From DAOUFU01 sp034429275 (GTDB taxonomy: Bacteria; Chloroflexota; Anaerolineae; Aggregatilineales; Aggregatilineaceae), in the NCBI GenBank assembly GCA_034429275.1, contig DAOUFU010000262.1, positions 1 through 49,964 of the forward strand: 49,964 bases of DNA, given 5' to 3'. This document shows, in pieces, positions 1 through 8,950 of this stretch (position 1 is its first letter; each line of letters starts with the position of its first letter). Under the pieces are notes generated by a model. It was not told the origin of the DNA. It did no database searches and was given only the letters and a program-made list of their open reading frames with translations. A program made the translations under genes and the position numbers.

Positions 1-44
1 CGCGCTCAGTGACCGCCATGCCTGTCCTGTTTTGTACCCTGCGC

Positions 45-545
45 TCAGGGATACACCTGCCAGCCCGTATCCACCGTCAGCATTGTGTCCATGCTTTCCG
101 GCGGAATGTCAACCAACGTGGCCGTGGCCTCAACCGCCACCGTGCCATCTGCCAGGACGATCTCGCCGCTCACCTGAGCCATCCGCCCGCGCACCGACTC
201 TACACGCCCGTTCGCAGTGAAAGGTTGGTGAAGTGGAACCCCTTTGCGATAGCGCAGTTCCATGCGCGCAGTGAACATGAAACGCTCCGGCCTATCGTCA
301 GCCAGGATCGCGCGTCCCATCGTTTCATCGAGGATCGTGGCCAGAATTCCACCGTGCGCAATGCCCGGATAGCTTTGATATTCATCGCCCAGAGTCACAG
401 TGGCCGTGACATGGTGCCTGCCAGTGCTGAAGAATTTGATCTTCAGACCGGCAGGGTTCTGTACACCGCACACAAAACACCAACGGGCGCTGGGCTGCTG
501 CACATGATGATCGTTCTTTTCCGTGGGCTGCGATTCGTCACACAT
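45..545 (-). CDS. PaaI-type hotdog thioesterase
   Basis: A 166-residue hotdog-fold protein of the PaaI/acyl-CoA thioesterase family, expected to hydrolyse a small acyl-CoA in the cytoplasm. The family signature HGG lies in the segment GIAHGGILATILDE, where the nearby Asp/Glu pair is the usual catalytic region. An N-terminal CFVCGVQNPAGL motif is typical of a subgroup of these thioesterases. The ATG at 545 is preferred because a run of G residues sits just upstream as a ribosome binding site; a TTG 15 bases further upstream is the alternative. It is the last gene of the F420 block, 33 bases after the luciferase-like oxidoreductase. Substrate cannot be told from sequence. Confidence 0.8.
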   Translation of the reverse strand: MCDESQPTEKNDHHVQQPSARWCFVCGVQNPAGLKIKFFSTGRHHVTATVTLGDEYQSYPGIAHGGILATILDETMGRAILADDRPERFMFTARMELRYRKGVPLHQPFTANGRVESVRGRMAQVSGEIVLADGTVAVEATATLVDIPPESMDTMLTVDTGWQVYP

Positions 546-578
546 ACGTGCCCCCCGCAAATCGGGAATTTCGCCCCT

Positions 579-1586
579 CTAGACAGAGTACCCCTGGGCG
601 AAGGTGTCGATCATCAGCCGAACATCGGGGCCAAGCGGATAGAGCACCGGGCAGGTGCAGCCTGCCGAAACATATTCACGCACTTTCGCGCGCACTTCTT
701 CCGGTGTGCCCGATGCCGTAATGAGCTGCACCACCTCATCAGGCACCAGTTCCATCGCGCGCTCGATTTGTTCCTCAGTGGCAGGCCATGTCAGCACCTG
801 GTGAATTTCGTCCAGCACGTCCTGGCTGACGCCGCTGGCCTTCATAATGTGAGGCTGCTGGCCAAGATACTGCGTGACCAGTTTCCGCGCGCCGTTCAGC
901 GCCCGTTTGCGGTCCTGGTCTACCGAGCACACTACAAGCTGTGGACGATCGATGCTGTCGATCGTCCGTCCGGCCAGTTTTGCACCCTTTTCTAGCTGCT
1001 CCAACGCCGTGGCATTGTATGCCGGTGATACCAGGTAATTAAGCAGCGCACCGTCGGCGATCTCACCGGTGAGCGCCATCATCTGCGGCCCGGTCGCCCC
1101 AATATAGATCGGCACATGACGCGGCTCGCGGCGGCCATGCACGATGTCCAACTCGATCCCGGTGACATTCACAAATTCGCCGTGGAATGTGACGTTTTTC
1201 ATGGCCAGCAGGTCGCGCACCACCGTCACATGCTCTCGCATCGCCAGAAGCGGTTTGCGGCGGTCGATGCCTACGTTTTTCGCAAGCGGGTCCCACCACG
1301 CACCTATCCCCAGCAAGATTCGATTCGGCGCGAGGTCATCCAGTGTGAGAAACGTGGCTGCCGTCAGTGCCGCGTTGCGTGTCCAGTTATTGATCACGCC
1401 GGACCCCACCTTGATTCGCTTGGTGGTAGCCGCGAAAGCGGCCATTGGCACTATAGCATCACGTACCAACCGGCTTTCGGCCTGCCAGACCGCTTCAAAA
1501 CCGCGCGCTTCCGCGTATTGAACATACTCGATGGCGTCGGCCAGGGGGTGAGCATCCTGCAAATACAGGGCAACACGGTCCGCCAT
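579..1586 (-). CDS. luciferase-like (LLM) F420-type oxidoreductase
   Basis: A 335-residue TIM-barrel oxidoreductase of the bacterial luciferase-like monooxygenase superfamily, close to the methylenetetrahydromethanopterin reductase type that uses F420. Visible family features are the N-terminal barrel strand, the GSGVIN strand, the GIGAWWDPLA loop and the VPIYIGATGPQM strand. A strong Shine-Dalgarno (GGGAGG) precedes the ATG. It lies 72 bases downstream of cofC, at the end of an F420 biosynthesis run, which strongly suggests F420H2 rather than FMNH2 as cofactor; that is inference. The substrate is unknown; the neighbouring purine/hydantoin genes make a reductive step on a ring intermediate possible. 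Confidence 0.8.
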   Translation of the reverse strand: MADRVALYLQDAHPLADAIEYVQYAEARGFEAVWQAESRLVRDAIVPMAAFAATTKRIKVGSGVINNWTRNAALTAATFLTLDDLAPNRILLGIGAWWDPLAKNVGIDRRKPLLAMREHVTVVRDLLAMKNVTFHGEFVNVTGIELDIVHGRREPRHVPIYIGATGPQMMALTGEIADGALLNYLVSPAYNATALEQLEKGAKLAGRTIDSIDRPQLVVCSVDQDRKRALNGARKLVTQYLGQQPHIMKASGVSQDVLDEIHQVLTWPATEEQIERAMELVPDEVVQLITASGTPEEVRAKVREYVSAGCTCPVLYPLGPDVRLMIDTFAQGYSV

Positions 1587-1658
1587 ATTTTCCCTCCCAA
1601 AGAAAAATCTCGGTTTATAGGAAAAAGAGAGTGTAGCAAGAAATTCTACTTAAGCCGA

Positions 1659-2333
1659 TCACCGGCCCGGTTCGCGCTCTCTTGCCAATGTCCACTCTGC
1701 CGAGCGCATGGCATCCAAGCCCGGCCCACCCAATGCCTCAGCCCGCTCGAGATAATAGGCCAGGTCCTCAGGGGTATCCAGGTCTAGCCCGACTCGTTCC
1801 GAGCGATAAATCATTACGTTTGCACCCGCTTCCCTTGCCAGGCGCTGGTGCTCGGCAAAGCTGTTTTCACCAAACCAGTATGGGATGATTCCGGGCGGGC
1901 GCACAAGCAGCAGATTTGTCCCCTGGTCGCGGCGATCCGGCGCAATCACCACCGTGTTCGAATATCGCCCCATCGCGGTGACTGCTTCGATATCTTCTGC
2001 GGCCAGCAATGGGATATCCGCCGGGACGATCAGTGCGCCATCGCCACGCCGGGCGCGCAACACGTGCGTAGCTCGCAGCAGGGCGGTGTTCAGCTCCGGG
2101 TTTCCGCTTTCCTGGACGGTCTGCGCGCCCCACTCGCGCGCCATTGCCAATGCCTTTGTATCACGGCTGATCACAAGCACGCCGCCGATCTGCGACATCG
2201 GCAGCAGCAGCCGCACCGTGCGTTCGAGCAAACTGGCCGCCAACAGCTCGCGCTGCCGGGGCTGCAAGTGATCCGCCAGCCGACTCTTCGCCCGGTTAAA
2301 GGGCTTAACAGGGACTATCGCCCATACATTCAT
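1659..2333 (-). CDS. cofC: CofC/FbiD guanylyltransferase for F420
   Basis: A 224-residue nucleotidyltransferase of the CofC/FbiD family. It activates phospholactate (CofC) or phosphoenolpyruvate (FbiD) with GTP for the first committed step of F420 side-chain synthesis. The N-terminus WAIVPVKPFNRAKSRL holds the nucleotide-binding motif, and VPADIPLL carries the metal-binding aspartate. The ATG follows the stop of cofD after one base, so the two are translationally linked. Sequence alone does not tell whether PEP or 2-phospholactate is used, but the adjacent FbiB-C-like reductase argues for the PEP/dehydro-F420 route. The end of the gene is 72 bases from the luciferase-like gene. Confidence 0.88.
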   Translation of the reverse strand: MNVWAIVPVKPFNRAKSRLADHLQPRQRELLAASLLERTVRLLLPMSQIGGVLVISRDTKALAMAREWGAQTVQESGNPELNTALLRATHVLRARRGDGALIVPADIPLLAAEDIEAVTAMGRYSNTVVIAPDRRDQGTNLLLVRPPGIIPYWFGENSFAEHQRLAREAGANVMIYRSERVGLDLDTPEDLAYYLERAEALGGPGLDAMRSAEWTLAREREPGR

Positions 2334-2334
2334 C

Positions 2335-3282
2335 CTACAACCTCCCTACCCAATCCAACACCTCACCCGCCAACCGCACTTTGTCCTCACTCGACATCAT
2401 CAACGTCTGCGTCACCAGCACCGGCAGATTGGTCACCTGCCCGGCCAGTTCCCGATCCGCCTGATCGATCACCAGCCCATCGAGCAGACCACCATAATAT
2501 TCGGCAAGATACGCCGGCGTAGGTTCGATCCCCTGCTCACGCATCAACTTGGCCGCCGGTCCTTTGACCGCCTGTCCTCCAATGAAGGGGCTGACCGCCA
2601 CACATTTGCCCTTCCGTGCGCGCAGTCGCTCACGCATTCCGGGCACGGCCAGGATCGGCTCAATCGACAGCATCGGGTTCGAGGGGCAAAAAACGATGAT
2701 ATCGGCTTCCTCAACCGCCTGAGCCACTGCCCGGCTGATGTGGGCAGTTTCGATCCCCGCGTACCAGATGCGCCGCACAACGGGCTGCCACCGATGGCGC
2801 ACAAAGTATTCCTGGAACGCCAATATGCCCAACTCAACGGTATCTACCATGGTCGATACAGGATCGTCTGTGACAGGCAGCAAGCGCTGTGATACACCCA
2901 GTCCCTGAGACAAACGCCGGGTAACCTCTGTTAAGGTATGACCCTCCGCCAGCCACTGGCTGCGCAGCAGATGAGTGGCCAGGTCCTTATCCCCCAACAT
3001 GAACCAGGGCATCTCGCCATAGCGCCGCAGCATATCGCCCATGTGCTGCGTATCACCGGCCACGCCCCAGCCCGTCGCTGGATTCGCCACATCGGCCAGT
3101 GTATACATTACCGTGTCAAGATCAGGGGAAATATGCAGGCCGTAGAGGGTCAGATCATCGCCTACATTGCCAATAATAGTTAGTCTGTCCGGTGGTAAGG
3201 TTTTGGCCAATCCGTAAACCAACTTGGCCCCGCCAACACCACCTGCCAACGCCACTACTTGAAGATCACCCTTCAATACCAT
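2335..3282 (-). CDS. cofD: CofD/FbiA phospholactate (phosphoenolpyruvyl) transferase
   Basis: A 315-residue member of the CofD/FbiA family. It transfers the activated phospholactyl or phosphoenolpyruvyl group onto Fo (7,8-didemethyl-8-hydroxy-5-deazariboflavin) to give F420-0 or its dehydro form. Family motifs seen are GGVGGAKLVYGL near residue 14, NVGDD around residue 39, and the Asp-rich stretch SPDLDTVMYTLA. Its ATG at 3282 overlaps the end of the upstream nitroreductase gene by 10 bases, and its stop is one base from cofC. Length is normal for the family. Fo synthase (cofG/cofH or fbiC) is not in the window and must be encoded elsewhere. Confidence 0.92.
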   Translation of the reverse strand: MVLKGDLQVVALAGGVGGAKLVYGLAKTLPPDRLTIIGNVGDDLTLYGLHISPDLDTVMYTLADVANPATGWGVAGDTQHMGDMLRRYGEMPWFMLGDKDLATHLLRSQWLAEGHTLTEVTRRLSQGLGVSQRLLPVTDDPVSTMVDTVELGILAFQEYFVRHRWQPVVRRIWYAGIETAHISRAVAQAVEEADIIVFCPSNPMLSIEPILAVPGMRERLRARKGKCVAVSPFIGGQAVKGPAAKLMREQGIEPTPAYLAEYYGGLLDGLVIDQADRELAGQVTNLPVLVTQTLMMSSEDKVRLAGEVLDWVGRL

Positions 3283-3887
3283 CGAGTTTTGCCATCCACA
3301 GGCTCTCGCTCAGATTGGCGCTGTTCGGCAGGGTATCCCAATGTGATCAACCCCTGCGCCTCCCAATCCTGCGGCAGAGCCAATTCATCCCGCACAAGGT
3401 CTGGGCAAAAGAGCGGCGCACACATCCAGCACGCTCCCAGGCCCAGCGCATGAGCTGCCAGCAGCAGATTCTGCGCCGCCAGCGCGACACTCTGCACCGC
3501 CATTACCCGCTCCGCCGCCTGACGCAGCCCATCCGGGTAATGATCCATTACCGCCATGCTGAGAAACAACACAATCACTGCCGGGGCCTGACTGATCCGT
3601 GCCACCGAACGTGTTACCTGCCGCTCGGCATCTTCTGGCACGGCCCCGTCGCGCAGCAAATCGGCCCGAAACTGCTCCCCCATGCGCCTGGCCAATCGTA
3701 CCTTCCAGGACGGAGAGGTCAGCACTGCAAAGCGCCAGGGTTGGCGGTTGTGAGCCGAAGGTCCCCACCGCGCCGCCTCTAACACCTGCCGGATTATATC
3801 CTCCGGCACCGGACGATCACCATAACGACGAATTGAGCGTCTATTTTTTATTACTTTTATTATAGCCGAAAACTCATTCACCGTCAT
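3273..3887 (-). CDS. FbiB-C-like FMN nitroreductase
   Basis: A 204-residue FMN-dependent nitroreductase. The N-terminal RRSIRRY FMN-binding motif and the ARWGPSAHNRQPWRF segment are classic for the family. It sits inside the cof operon, overlapping cofE by 4 bases and cofD by 10. In Actinobacteria, FbiB is a fusion of a CofE domain and a nitroreductase domain that reduces dehydro-F420-0. Here the two halves appear as separate, adjacent, translationally coupled genes. The proposed role, reduction of dehydro-F420-0, is inferred from that synteny. It could instead be an ordinary nitroreductase, but the gene overlaps make that less likely. Confidence 0.82.
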   Translation of the reverse strand: MTVNEFSAIIKVIKNRRSIRRYGDRPVPEDIIRQVLEAARWGPSAHNRQPWRFAVLTSPSWKVRLARRMGEQFRADLLRDGAVPEDAERQVTRSVARISQAPAVIVLFLSMAVMDHYPDGLRQAAERVMAVQSVALAAQNLLLAAHALGLGACWMCAPLFCPDLVRDELALPQDWEAQGLITLGYPAEQRQSEREPVDGKTRWY

Positions 3888-4699
3888 GATGTCAGGCCGA
3901 CATTATCCTGATAATCCGCGTACAAGTCCATCGCTTCGGGGCGAACCAGATCGGCGGCCCGCCCGTCCTGCTCCGGCAGCGCCAGTCCGCGAACAAGGAC
4001 TACTGGCAGTCCCTCAGCCCCCTGCCCCGTGATCAATCCTGCCGCCGCTGCAATTTCATCCCCCACCCCGGTCACTGTCACCCGCAGCACGCGCCCATAG
4101 AGATCGCGCTCGCCGCGCATATCGCGCACAGCAGGCAGACCGGAGATTCCAATCGCAACATTCACCGTCCCGATGCGGAACGGGCGACCATGCGAATCGC
4201 TGATCACCACGCCCGGCCAGGTCCCCGTCAGCGCTCCCAGCGCATCTCGCAGACGGCGCGCGGACTCATCGGGGTCTTTGGGCAACAGCAGAACCCATTC
4301 TTCCCCTTCACGCCCCACATTGGAATGATCAATCCCTGCGTTAGCCAGCGTGAAGCCCAGCCGGTGCCGCACGATCAACACCTCGCCCCGCACCCGCGAG
4401 ATATGAGTGGACTCCTGCAAGATCAGCTCAACCATGCGCGGATCTTTGTGACACAAGGCAGCCACTTGCTCCGCCCGCGCCGAAGGTATAACCGTGCGAA
4501 GATCAACAAAACGGCCTTCGGCTTTTGAGAACAGCTTGGAAGTAACCACCAACACATCACCCTGCGCAAGCGATAACTGCGCACGTTCCAGGCTCGCAAG
4601 GATCAGCCGGGCGAGATCATCACCCGGCTGTACATGCGGTATCCCTGGCAAACCCAACAGTGTGAGCTGGGTCAAGGGAATATCAGTGCCGTGGTTCAT
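3884..4699 (-). CDS. cofE: coenzyme F420-0:L-glutamate ligase
   Basis: A 271-residue CofE/FbiB-N ligase that adds gamma-linked glutamates to F420-0 with GTP. Recognisable family blocks are LPGIPHVQPGDDLA at the start, GDVLVVTSKLFSKAEG, the ANAGIDHSN metal/GTP-binding block near residue 116, and the VVISDSHGRPFR block near residue 165. It lacks the C-terminal nitroreductase domain of actinobacterial FbiB; that domain is the next gene, overlapping by an ATGA. It also overlaps the upstream NADPH:F420 reductase gene by 4 bases. Length is normal for single-domain CofE proteins. Confidence 0.93.
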   Translation of the reverse strand: MNHGTDIPLTQLTLLGLPGIPHVQPGDDLARLILASLERAQLSLAQGDVLVVTSKLFSKAEGRFVDLRTVIPSARAEQVAALCHKDPRMVELILQESTHISRVRGEVLIVRHRLGFTLANAGIDHSNVGREGEEWVLLLPKDPDESARRLRDALGALTGTWPGVVISDSHGRPFRIGTVNVAIGISGLPAVRDMRGERDLYGRVLRVTVTGVGDEIAAAAGLITGQGAEGLPVVLVRGLALPEQDGRAADLVRPEAMDLYADYQDNVGLTS

Positions 4700-5382
4700 T
4701 CCAGCCCAGTGATCCGAATCCCCGCGCCTGCTACTTTATACCGCTTGTTGATGTGCAGCAGCACCGGCGTCAGCGCCTCGGCAGCAACGGCGTTCACCAG
4801 CGGCCCTGCATCAATGGCTCGCATCCCCTGCACCGCTTCAACCAACTGGCTGACTTCGCGCTTGGCTTCTTCATCATCCCCGCACACCAATACATCACAG
4901 TTCACGCTGTGCTTCAGGTCTTTTAGATGACTGGCGCTCACATTTTGAAATGCGGCAACTACGCGCACGCCATCTCCAAGCAGAGCCTGAGCTTCCAGGC
5001 TGGCCGCCTTGCCTTCGGGCACATAAACCCGGCGAATGTCCGGCGGCTGCATGGGCACGGTCACATCTACAACGATCTTCCCCTGTACGCCCTCTTTGAT
5101 CGACGCCAGAATCTCCCGGTGAGCGGCGTAGGGCACGCTGACCACCACGACATCCGCTTGTGATGCGGCGTCTGCGTTGCTCAGCCCTTGCACCAATGTG
5201 TCCCCTAGCTGATCGTTCATCTCCTGGGCTTTGGCAACTGCTCGCTCGGCCTCGCGTGATCCGATCAACACGCGATAGCCGCTCTGTGCCCAACGCATCG
5301 CCAGGCCCGATCCCTCTTTTCCCGTCCCGCCTATCACAGCTACGGTCAAGACTTTGAGCACATTCTCACTCAACGATGTCAT
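4696..5382 (-). CDS. npdG: NADPH-dependent F420 reductase
   Basis: A 228-residue Rossmann protein of the F420H2:NADP oxidoreductase family, moving hydride between NADPH and F420. The dinucleotide-binding loop AVIGGTGKEGSGLAMRWA lies near residues 15-32, followed by SREAERA, which can contact the NADPH phosphate. The start at 5382 is chosen because a strong GGAGG stands directly upstream and the earlier in-frame starts would run into the SsnA gene. The stop overlaps cofE by 4 bases. Its place in the cof operon shows that the cell both makes F420 and charges it. Confidence 0.9.
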   Translation of the reverse strand: MTSLSENVLKVLTVAVIGGTGKEGSGLAMRWAQSGYRVLIGSREAERAVAKAQEMNDQLGDTLVQGLSNADAASQADVVVVSVPYAAHREILASIKEGVQGKIVVDVTVPMQPPDIRRVYVPEGKAASLEAQALLGDGVRVVAAFQNVSASHLKDLKHSVNCDVLVCGDDEEAKREVSQLVEAVQGMRAIDAGPLVNAVAAEALTPVLLHINKRYKVAGAGIRITGLE

Positions 5383-5392
5383 CCCTCCGTTA

Positions 5393-6754
5393 TTATCCTT
5401 CGAGCGCCAGCGAGGCGAAATGTGCATAGCGTGACCACACATCCGGCGCGATCCGTTGTGCCTCGGCGGCAATGGCGCGCTCATCCAGCGTCAGCAGTTG
5501 GCGGTCCCGCATAAGCACTCGCCCGGCAACCAACGTTGTGGTTACCATTGAGGACTCGAACCCAAACAGAATATGCCAGGGCAGGTTTTCTGCCGTACAA
5601 GGTGTATATGGATGGTAATCCACCAGAATGACATCGGCAACTGCACCGGGCGCCAATCGACCAATCATCATCCCAGGAAAAAAGACTTCTGCCAGGCGCG
5701 CGTTATGCTGGGTAGCCATGCGTGCTATCGCGTCCCCCGGAGCCATACGCGGATCGCGATGAGCCACCTTGTGCAGCAGGTAAGCCGCCTTCCATTCCGC
5801 CCACATGGCATTACTGAAACCATCGTTTCCCAACGCTACCGGGATTCCTTCGGCCAGCATAGTGTCAACCGCCGCCGCGCCAACCGCGTTGTTCATGTTT
5901 GAGCGCGGCTGGTGAGTGACCCAGGTGCCCGTATCCTTCAAGATAGCTCGTTCTGTTTCATCGACATGCACACAATGTGCAACGATCGTTTTGGGGCCCA
6001 GAATTCCAAGACGATGCAGGCGCGGCACGACCCGCTCACCCGTTTTTCGCAGACAGTCTTCTTCATCAGCCTCATGCTCGGCCACGTGGATATGAAAACC
6101 CGTATCCAGGCCGTGCGCCGCTGCGGCGCACGCTTCGAGCGTATCATCAGAGAGCGTCAGGCTGGCGTGCAGGCCAAAGGTCGCCGCTACCGTCCGACGC
6201 TGTACAGCCGCCTTGAGAAAACGCACGTTTTCGGCAATCCCGGCCTGGGCTTTGGCCTGCCCATCGCGGTCGGTCACCTCATAACACAAGACGGCGCGCA
6301 GTCCGGCCTGTTCGACGGCGTCAGCGATGACATCCAGGCTTCCCTCGATGAAGTTTGGACTGGCATGGTGATCGATGAGCGTTGTAGTTCCATGCTTGAT
6401 CGCATCAACCAGGCACACCAGTGCGCTGTAACGCACTGCCTGTTCGTCAAGCGCCTTATCCAACGGCCACCACAACCGGGCCAGAATTTCCGGAAAATTG
6501 CGTGGGGCCGGGCCGGGTATTGCCAATCCACGCGCGTAGGCACCATAAAAATGGGTATGCGCGCAAATTCCGCCCGGCATTGCGAACTGCCCGCCAGCAT
6601 CAAGCTGTTCCGCGCCGGGATGACGTGCCACTAGATCGGAAGTCAGGCCCACTTCGCGAATCACGCCGCCTTCGATGAGCAGCGCGCCATCTTCGATCAT
6701 CTGGTTTGGATCTTCCCAGGTCACCAGGTGAGCATGAGTAATTAATAAGGCCAT
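5393..6754 (-). CDS. ssnA: SsnA-type aminohydrolase
   Basis: A 453-residue metal-dependent amidohydrolase resembling SsnA, the putative aminohydrolase of the selenium-dependent molybdenum hydroxylase/purine gene region. Metal ligands seen are HTH at residues 66-68, the later HIHVAEHE and VAHCVH histidines, and the Asp in ALGNDG. The stretches LWWPLDKALDE and GTTTLIDHHASPNFI match SsnA closely. The ATG at 6754 is preferred over an upstream start because it lies just after the stop of the preceding gene and has GAAGAG upstream. It precedes npdG by 10 bases, joining the purine and F420 parts of the block. The exact substrate of SsnA is not firmly known. Confidence 0.85.
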   Translation of the reverse strand: MALLITHAHLVTWEDPNQMIEDGALLIEGGVIREVGLTSDLVARHPGAEQLDAGGQFAMPGGICAHTHFYGAYARGLAIPGPAPRNFPEILARLWWPLDKALDEQAVRYSALVCLVDAIKHGTTTLIDHHASPNFIEGSLDVIADAVEQAGLRAVLCYEVTDRDGQAKAQAGIAENVRFLKAAVQRRTVAATFGLHASLTLSDDTLEACAAAAHGLDTGFHIHVAEHEADEEDCLRKTGERVVPRLHRLGILGPKTIVAHCVHVDETERAILKDTGTWVTHQPRSNMNNAVGAAAVDTMLAEGIPVALGNDGFSNAMWAEWKAAYLLHKVAHRDPRMAPGDAIARMATQHNARLAEVFFPGMMIGRLAPGAVADVILVDYHPYTPCTAENLPWHILFGFESSMVTTTLVAGRVLMRDRQLLTLDERAIAAEAQRIAPDVWSRYAHFASLALEG

Positions 6755-6758
6755 AAGG

Positions 6759-7445
6759 TTACTCTTCCAAAGGCACATCGATCATCAACGGTCCGCCGCG
6801 TGCCTTGATCGCCTGCAAGAGACGATCCACGGTGGCGCGCAGTGCGTCCGGTGATTCGTCGGGTACCAGGGTAATGATATGCTCGCTCTGCGCCGCCGTC
6901 GAGGCAATCACCGTACCGTCTTCGCACTCAATACGAATCTGTGCACCGCCATCATCACTCGTACGTGTAGCTTCCCACACCGGTTCCGACCGCACTCCGG
7001 CGCGCTCTAGCGCATGAAACACGCGGTCCACGAACCGGTCGGCTTCGCTGTACAGGTCCGCTACCGTTTCGGCAGCACTGAACCGATCCCAGGTCGTATA
7101 AATGAACGCGATTGCTCGTTTGCTCGTGTTGCGGATTGGCGGCTCTTTGCGCCGCACATCACCCAACTGGAGCTTGTGATACAGAGCGTCGGCACGGGGA
7201 TGCTGTGCTTCCGCGGGAAACAAATCGCGGCGGCGAACCAACTCAATCCCCGTGCGACGCGCATAGTATGGAATGCTGCCGTTCAAGTCCTTGAACGCGC
7301 GGCTGAGAAAAAACGCGATATATTCGGCGTGAATACCCTGCATCGCCTGGCCATAAGGCACACGGTACCAGTGTTCAGTTTGCGCTATCTCAAGATCGCG
7401 CTTGCGGTTGATCACCCCCACCAATACACGGTCTTCGGGATACAC
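6759..7445 (-). CDS. conserved protein of unknown function
   Basis: A protein of about 228 residues that I do not recognise with confidence. The N-terminal part (VLVGVINRKRDLEIAQTEHW) has a strand-rich look that faintly recalls PUA/EVE-like small-molecule or RNA-binding folds; the C-terminal part is alpha/beta with many charged residues. No signal peptide or membrane segment is visible. The GTG at 7445 is chosen because GAGGAAAG precedes it; a GTG four codons earlier is possible. It lies between a PLP enzyme (8 bases after its stop) and ssnA (4 bases before its start), so it is almost certainly co-transcribed with them. No function is assigned. Confidence 0.6.
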   Translation of the reverse strand: MYPEDRVLVGVINRKRDLEIAQTEHWYRVPYGQAMQGIHAEYIAFFLSRAFKDLNGSIPYYARRTGIELVRRRDLFPAEAQHPRADALYHKLQLGDVRRKEPPIRNTSKRAIAFIYTTWDRFSAAETVADLYSEADRFVDRVFHALERAGVRSEPVWEATRTSDDGGAQIRIECEDGTVIASTAAQSEHIITLVPDESPDALRATVDRLLQAIKARGGPLMIDVPLEE

Positions 7446-7465
7446 GCCTTTCCTCACCTTCCGGG

Positions 7466-8869
7466 CTAGATGCGACCCGTGCGGCGATATTCCAACAGCT
7501 TCTCGTCGATGACCTGAACCACCTGCTGCTCAGCTTCCCACCACGCCGGATCACGCTGCGCATCCAGTTCCTGAACCGTCTTGCCCTGTTGCTCCACCCA
7601 CGTGTAGTACTTGAGATTGTGCCAGCGCTCACGGTTGTCGCGCGTACCTTCGAAAATCCAGTCAGTCCGCAAACCGTGGAACAGGCTACGAACACGAGCC
7701 ACCGCTTCGACTGTATCCACCGCGCCATAATCGCGCTGCATGGCTGCCATCACGCTGTGATAGCGGTCCATGCCATCCGAAGCAATGGTCACAACCAGGT
7801 CATCTTTGCCCAGGCCATAATACTTGACCGTCTTGATCGCACCATAGATATTGCAGATGCCGCTGATTCCCAGGCGGGTTTTGAGATAGTCCACCGTCGC
7901 CTGCGGAATCCCAAACTGCTCCACCAGCGCGCGGAGGCCGCCTTCCTCTGCGAAAATTTGAAGGCCCAGCTTGCACTCGACATCATCAATACACATGATG
8001 GCATCGGTATTGAAGACGTTGTGTATCCAGGTGACGTGCTTATCGCCGATGCCCTGAATATCGTGACCGCCATACCCGTTGAGTGATAGGGTTGGACACT
8101 GGATCGGTTCCAGGCCCACGATCTTGTGGTTGGGCCAGACCTGCTTGAGCCGGTCACCCGCAGCGATAGTACCCGCGCTGCCCATTGCCGAGACAAACGC
8201 CGACACGTGCCCGGTGCCGATCCCCTGTTCGGCCAGTTCCCTGGCCAGATCAACGATGGTATTCCCTGTTACATACCAGTGGAAACGATAATTGCCCATG
8301 ACCTCGAACTGGTTCATGTTGCGAATGTTCGGGTCCTGCGCCATTAGCTCGTGGGTCTTGTCGTAGATTTCCTTAACGTTGCTTTCGCAGCCCGGCGTTT
8401 TGATCACTCGCGCGCCATAATATTCGATCTTGTCGAACCGTTCCTGGCTCATCTCTTCCGGCAGGATAACAATGCTGTGGCAACCCATCCGCCCGGCAAC
8501 ATACGCCCCGCCAATGCCATAATTGCCCGTCGAGGGCCACATCAGGGTGTGCTTCCAGGGATCGACATCTCCGAACAACTCTTTTTCGATCAGGACTGAA
8601 TAAGTCGCGCCCACCTTGTGGCTGCCAGAGGGGAAATGCGTGCTGGTCAGCACGGCGATCGGAGTCTCGACGCCGGTCAGTTCGGGCGGCAAAACCACGT
8701 GTTGAATCTTGTTATCGATATTTCGCCATGAGATATTGAACAGGTTTATTGAGGCGAGCGGATCAGACGTGCGCGCCTCGTGTGCTGCCGCCCGAACAGC
8801 CGGATCAATTCGGTGAGGGTGCAGCATTTCTTCGAAAGTAGGGCCGGTAATGAGTTTACGTTCTGCCAC
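7466..8869 (-). CDS. fold-type II PLP enzyme (cysteine synthase/threonine synthase-like)
   Basis: A 467-residue pyridoxal-phosphate enzyme of the tryptophan synthase beta/cysteine synthase superfamily. The Schiff-base lysine is in FPSGSHKVGATYS (Lys 85) and a phosphate-binding glycine loop is seen in SAMGSAGTIAAGD. It is longer than cysteine synthase and has an unusual C-terminal tail rich in Trp. A GTG at 8869 is preferred because AGGAG lies nine bases upstream; a TTG at 8920 would add 17 residues. It is coupled to an unknown gene and ssnA, so a role on a ureido- or diamino-acid intermediate is plausible, but the reaction cannot be named from sequence. Confidence 0.75.
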   Translation of the reverse strand: MAERKLITGPTFEEMLHPHRIDPAVRAAAHEARTSDPLASINLFNISWRNIDNKIQHVVLPPELTGVETPIAVLTSTHFPSGSHKVGATYSVLIEKELFGDVDPWKHTLMWPSTGNYGIGGAYVAGRMGCHSIVILPEEMSQERFDKIEYYGARVIKTPGCESNVKEIYDKTHELMAQDPNIRNMNQFEVMGNYRFHWYVTGNTIVDLARELAEQGIGTGHVSAFVSAMGSAGTIAAGDRLKQVWPNHKIVGLEPIQCPTLSLNGYGGHDIQGIGDKHVTWIHNVFNTDAIMCIDDVECKLGLQIFAEEGGLRALVEQFGIPQATVDYLKTRLGISGICNIYGAIKTVKYYGLGKDDLVVTIASDGMDRYHSVMAAMQRDYGAVDTVEAVARVRSLFHGLRTDWIFEGTRDNRERWHNLKYYTWVEQQGKTVQELDAQRDPAWWEAEQQVVQVIDEKLLEYRRTGRI

Positions 8870-8950
8870 GTTGTAGACTCCTGATTGGGGTTCCCAAAGA
8901 TGTCCAGGTATTGCGTTCAAACCTTGCTTACATCACACCGGATTAATCCT

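Noticed and set aside
9..995. 328-codon plus-strand frame
   Set aside because: Antisense to the thioesterase and luciferase-like genes and crosses their boundary; no domain recognised.
1600..1640. Possible promoter TATAAA before the luciferase-like gene
   Set aside because: The only TTG-type -35 box lies 14 bases away, too short for a reliable call.
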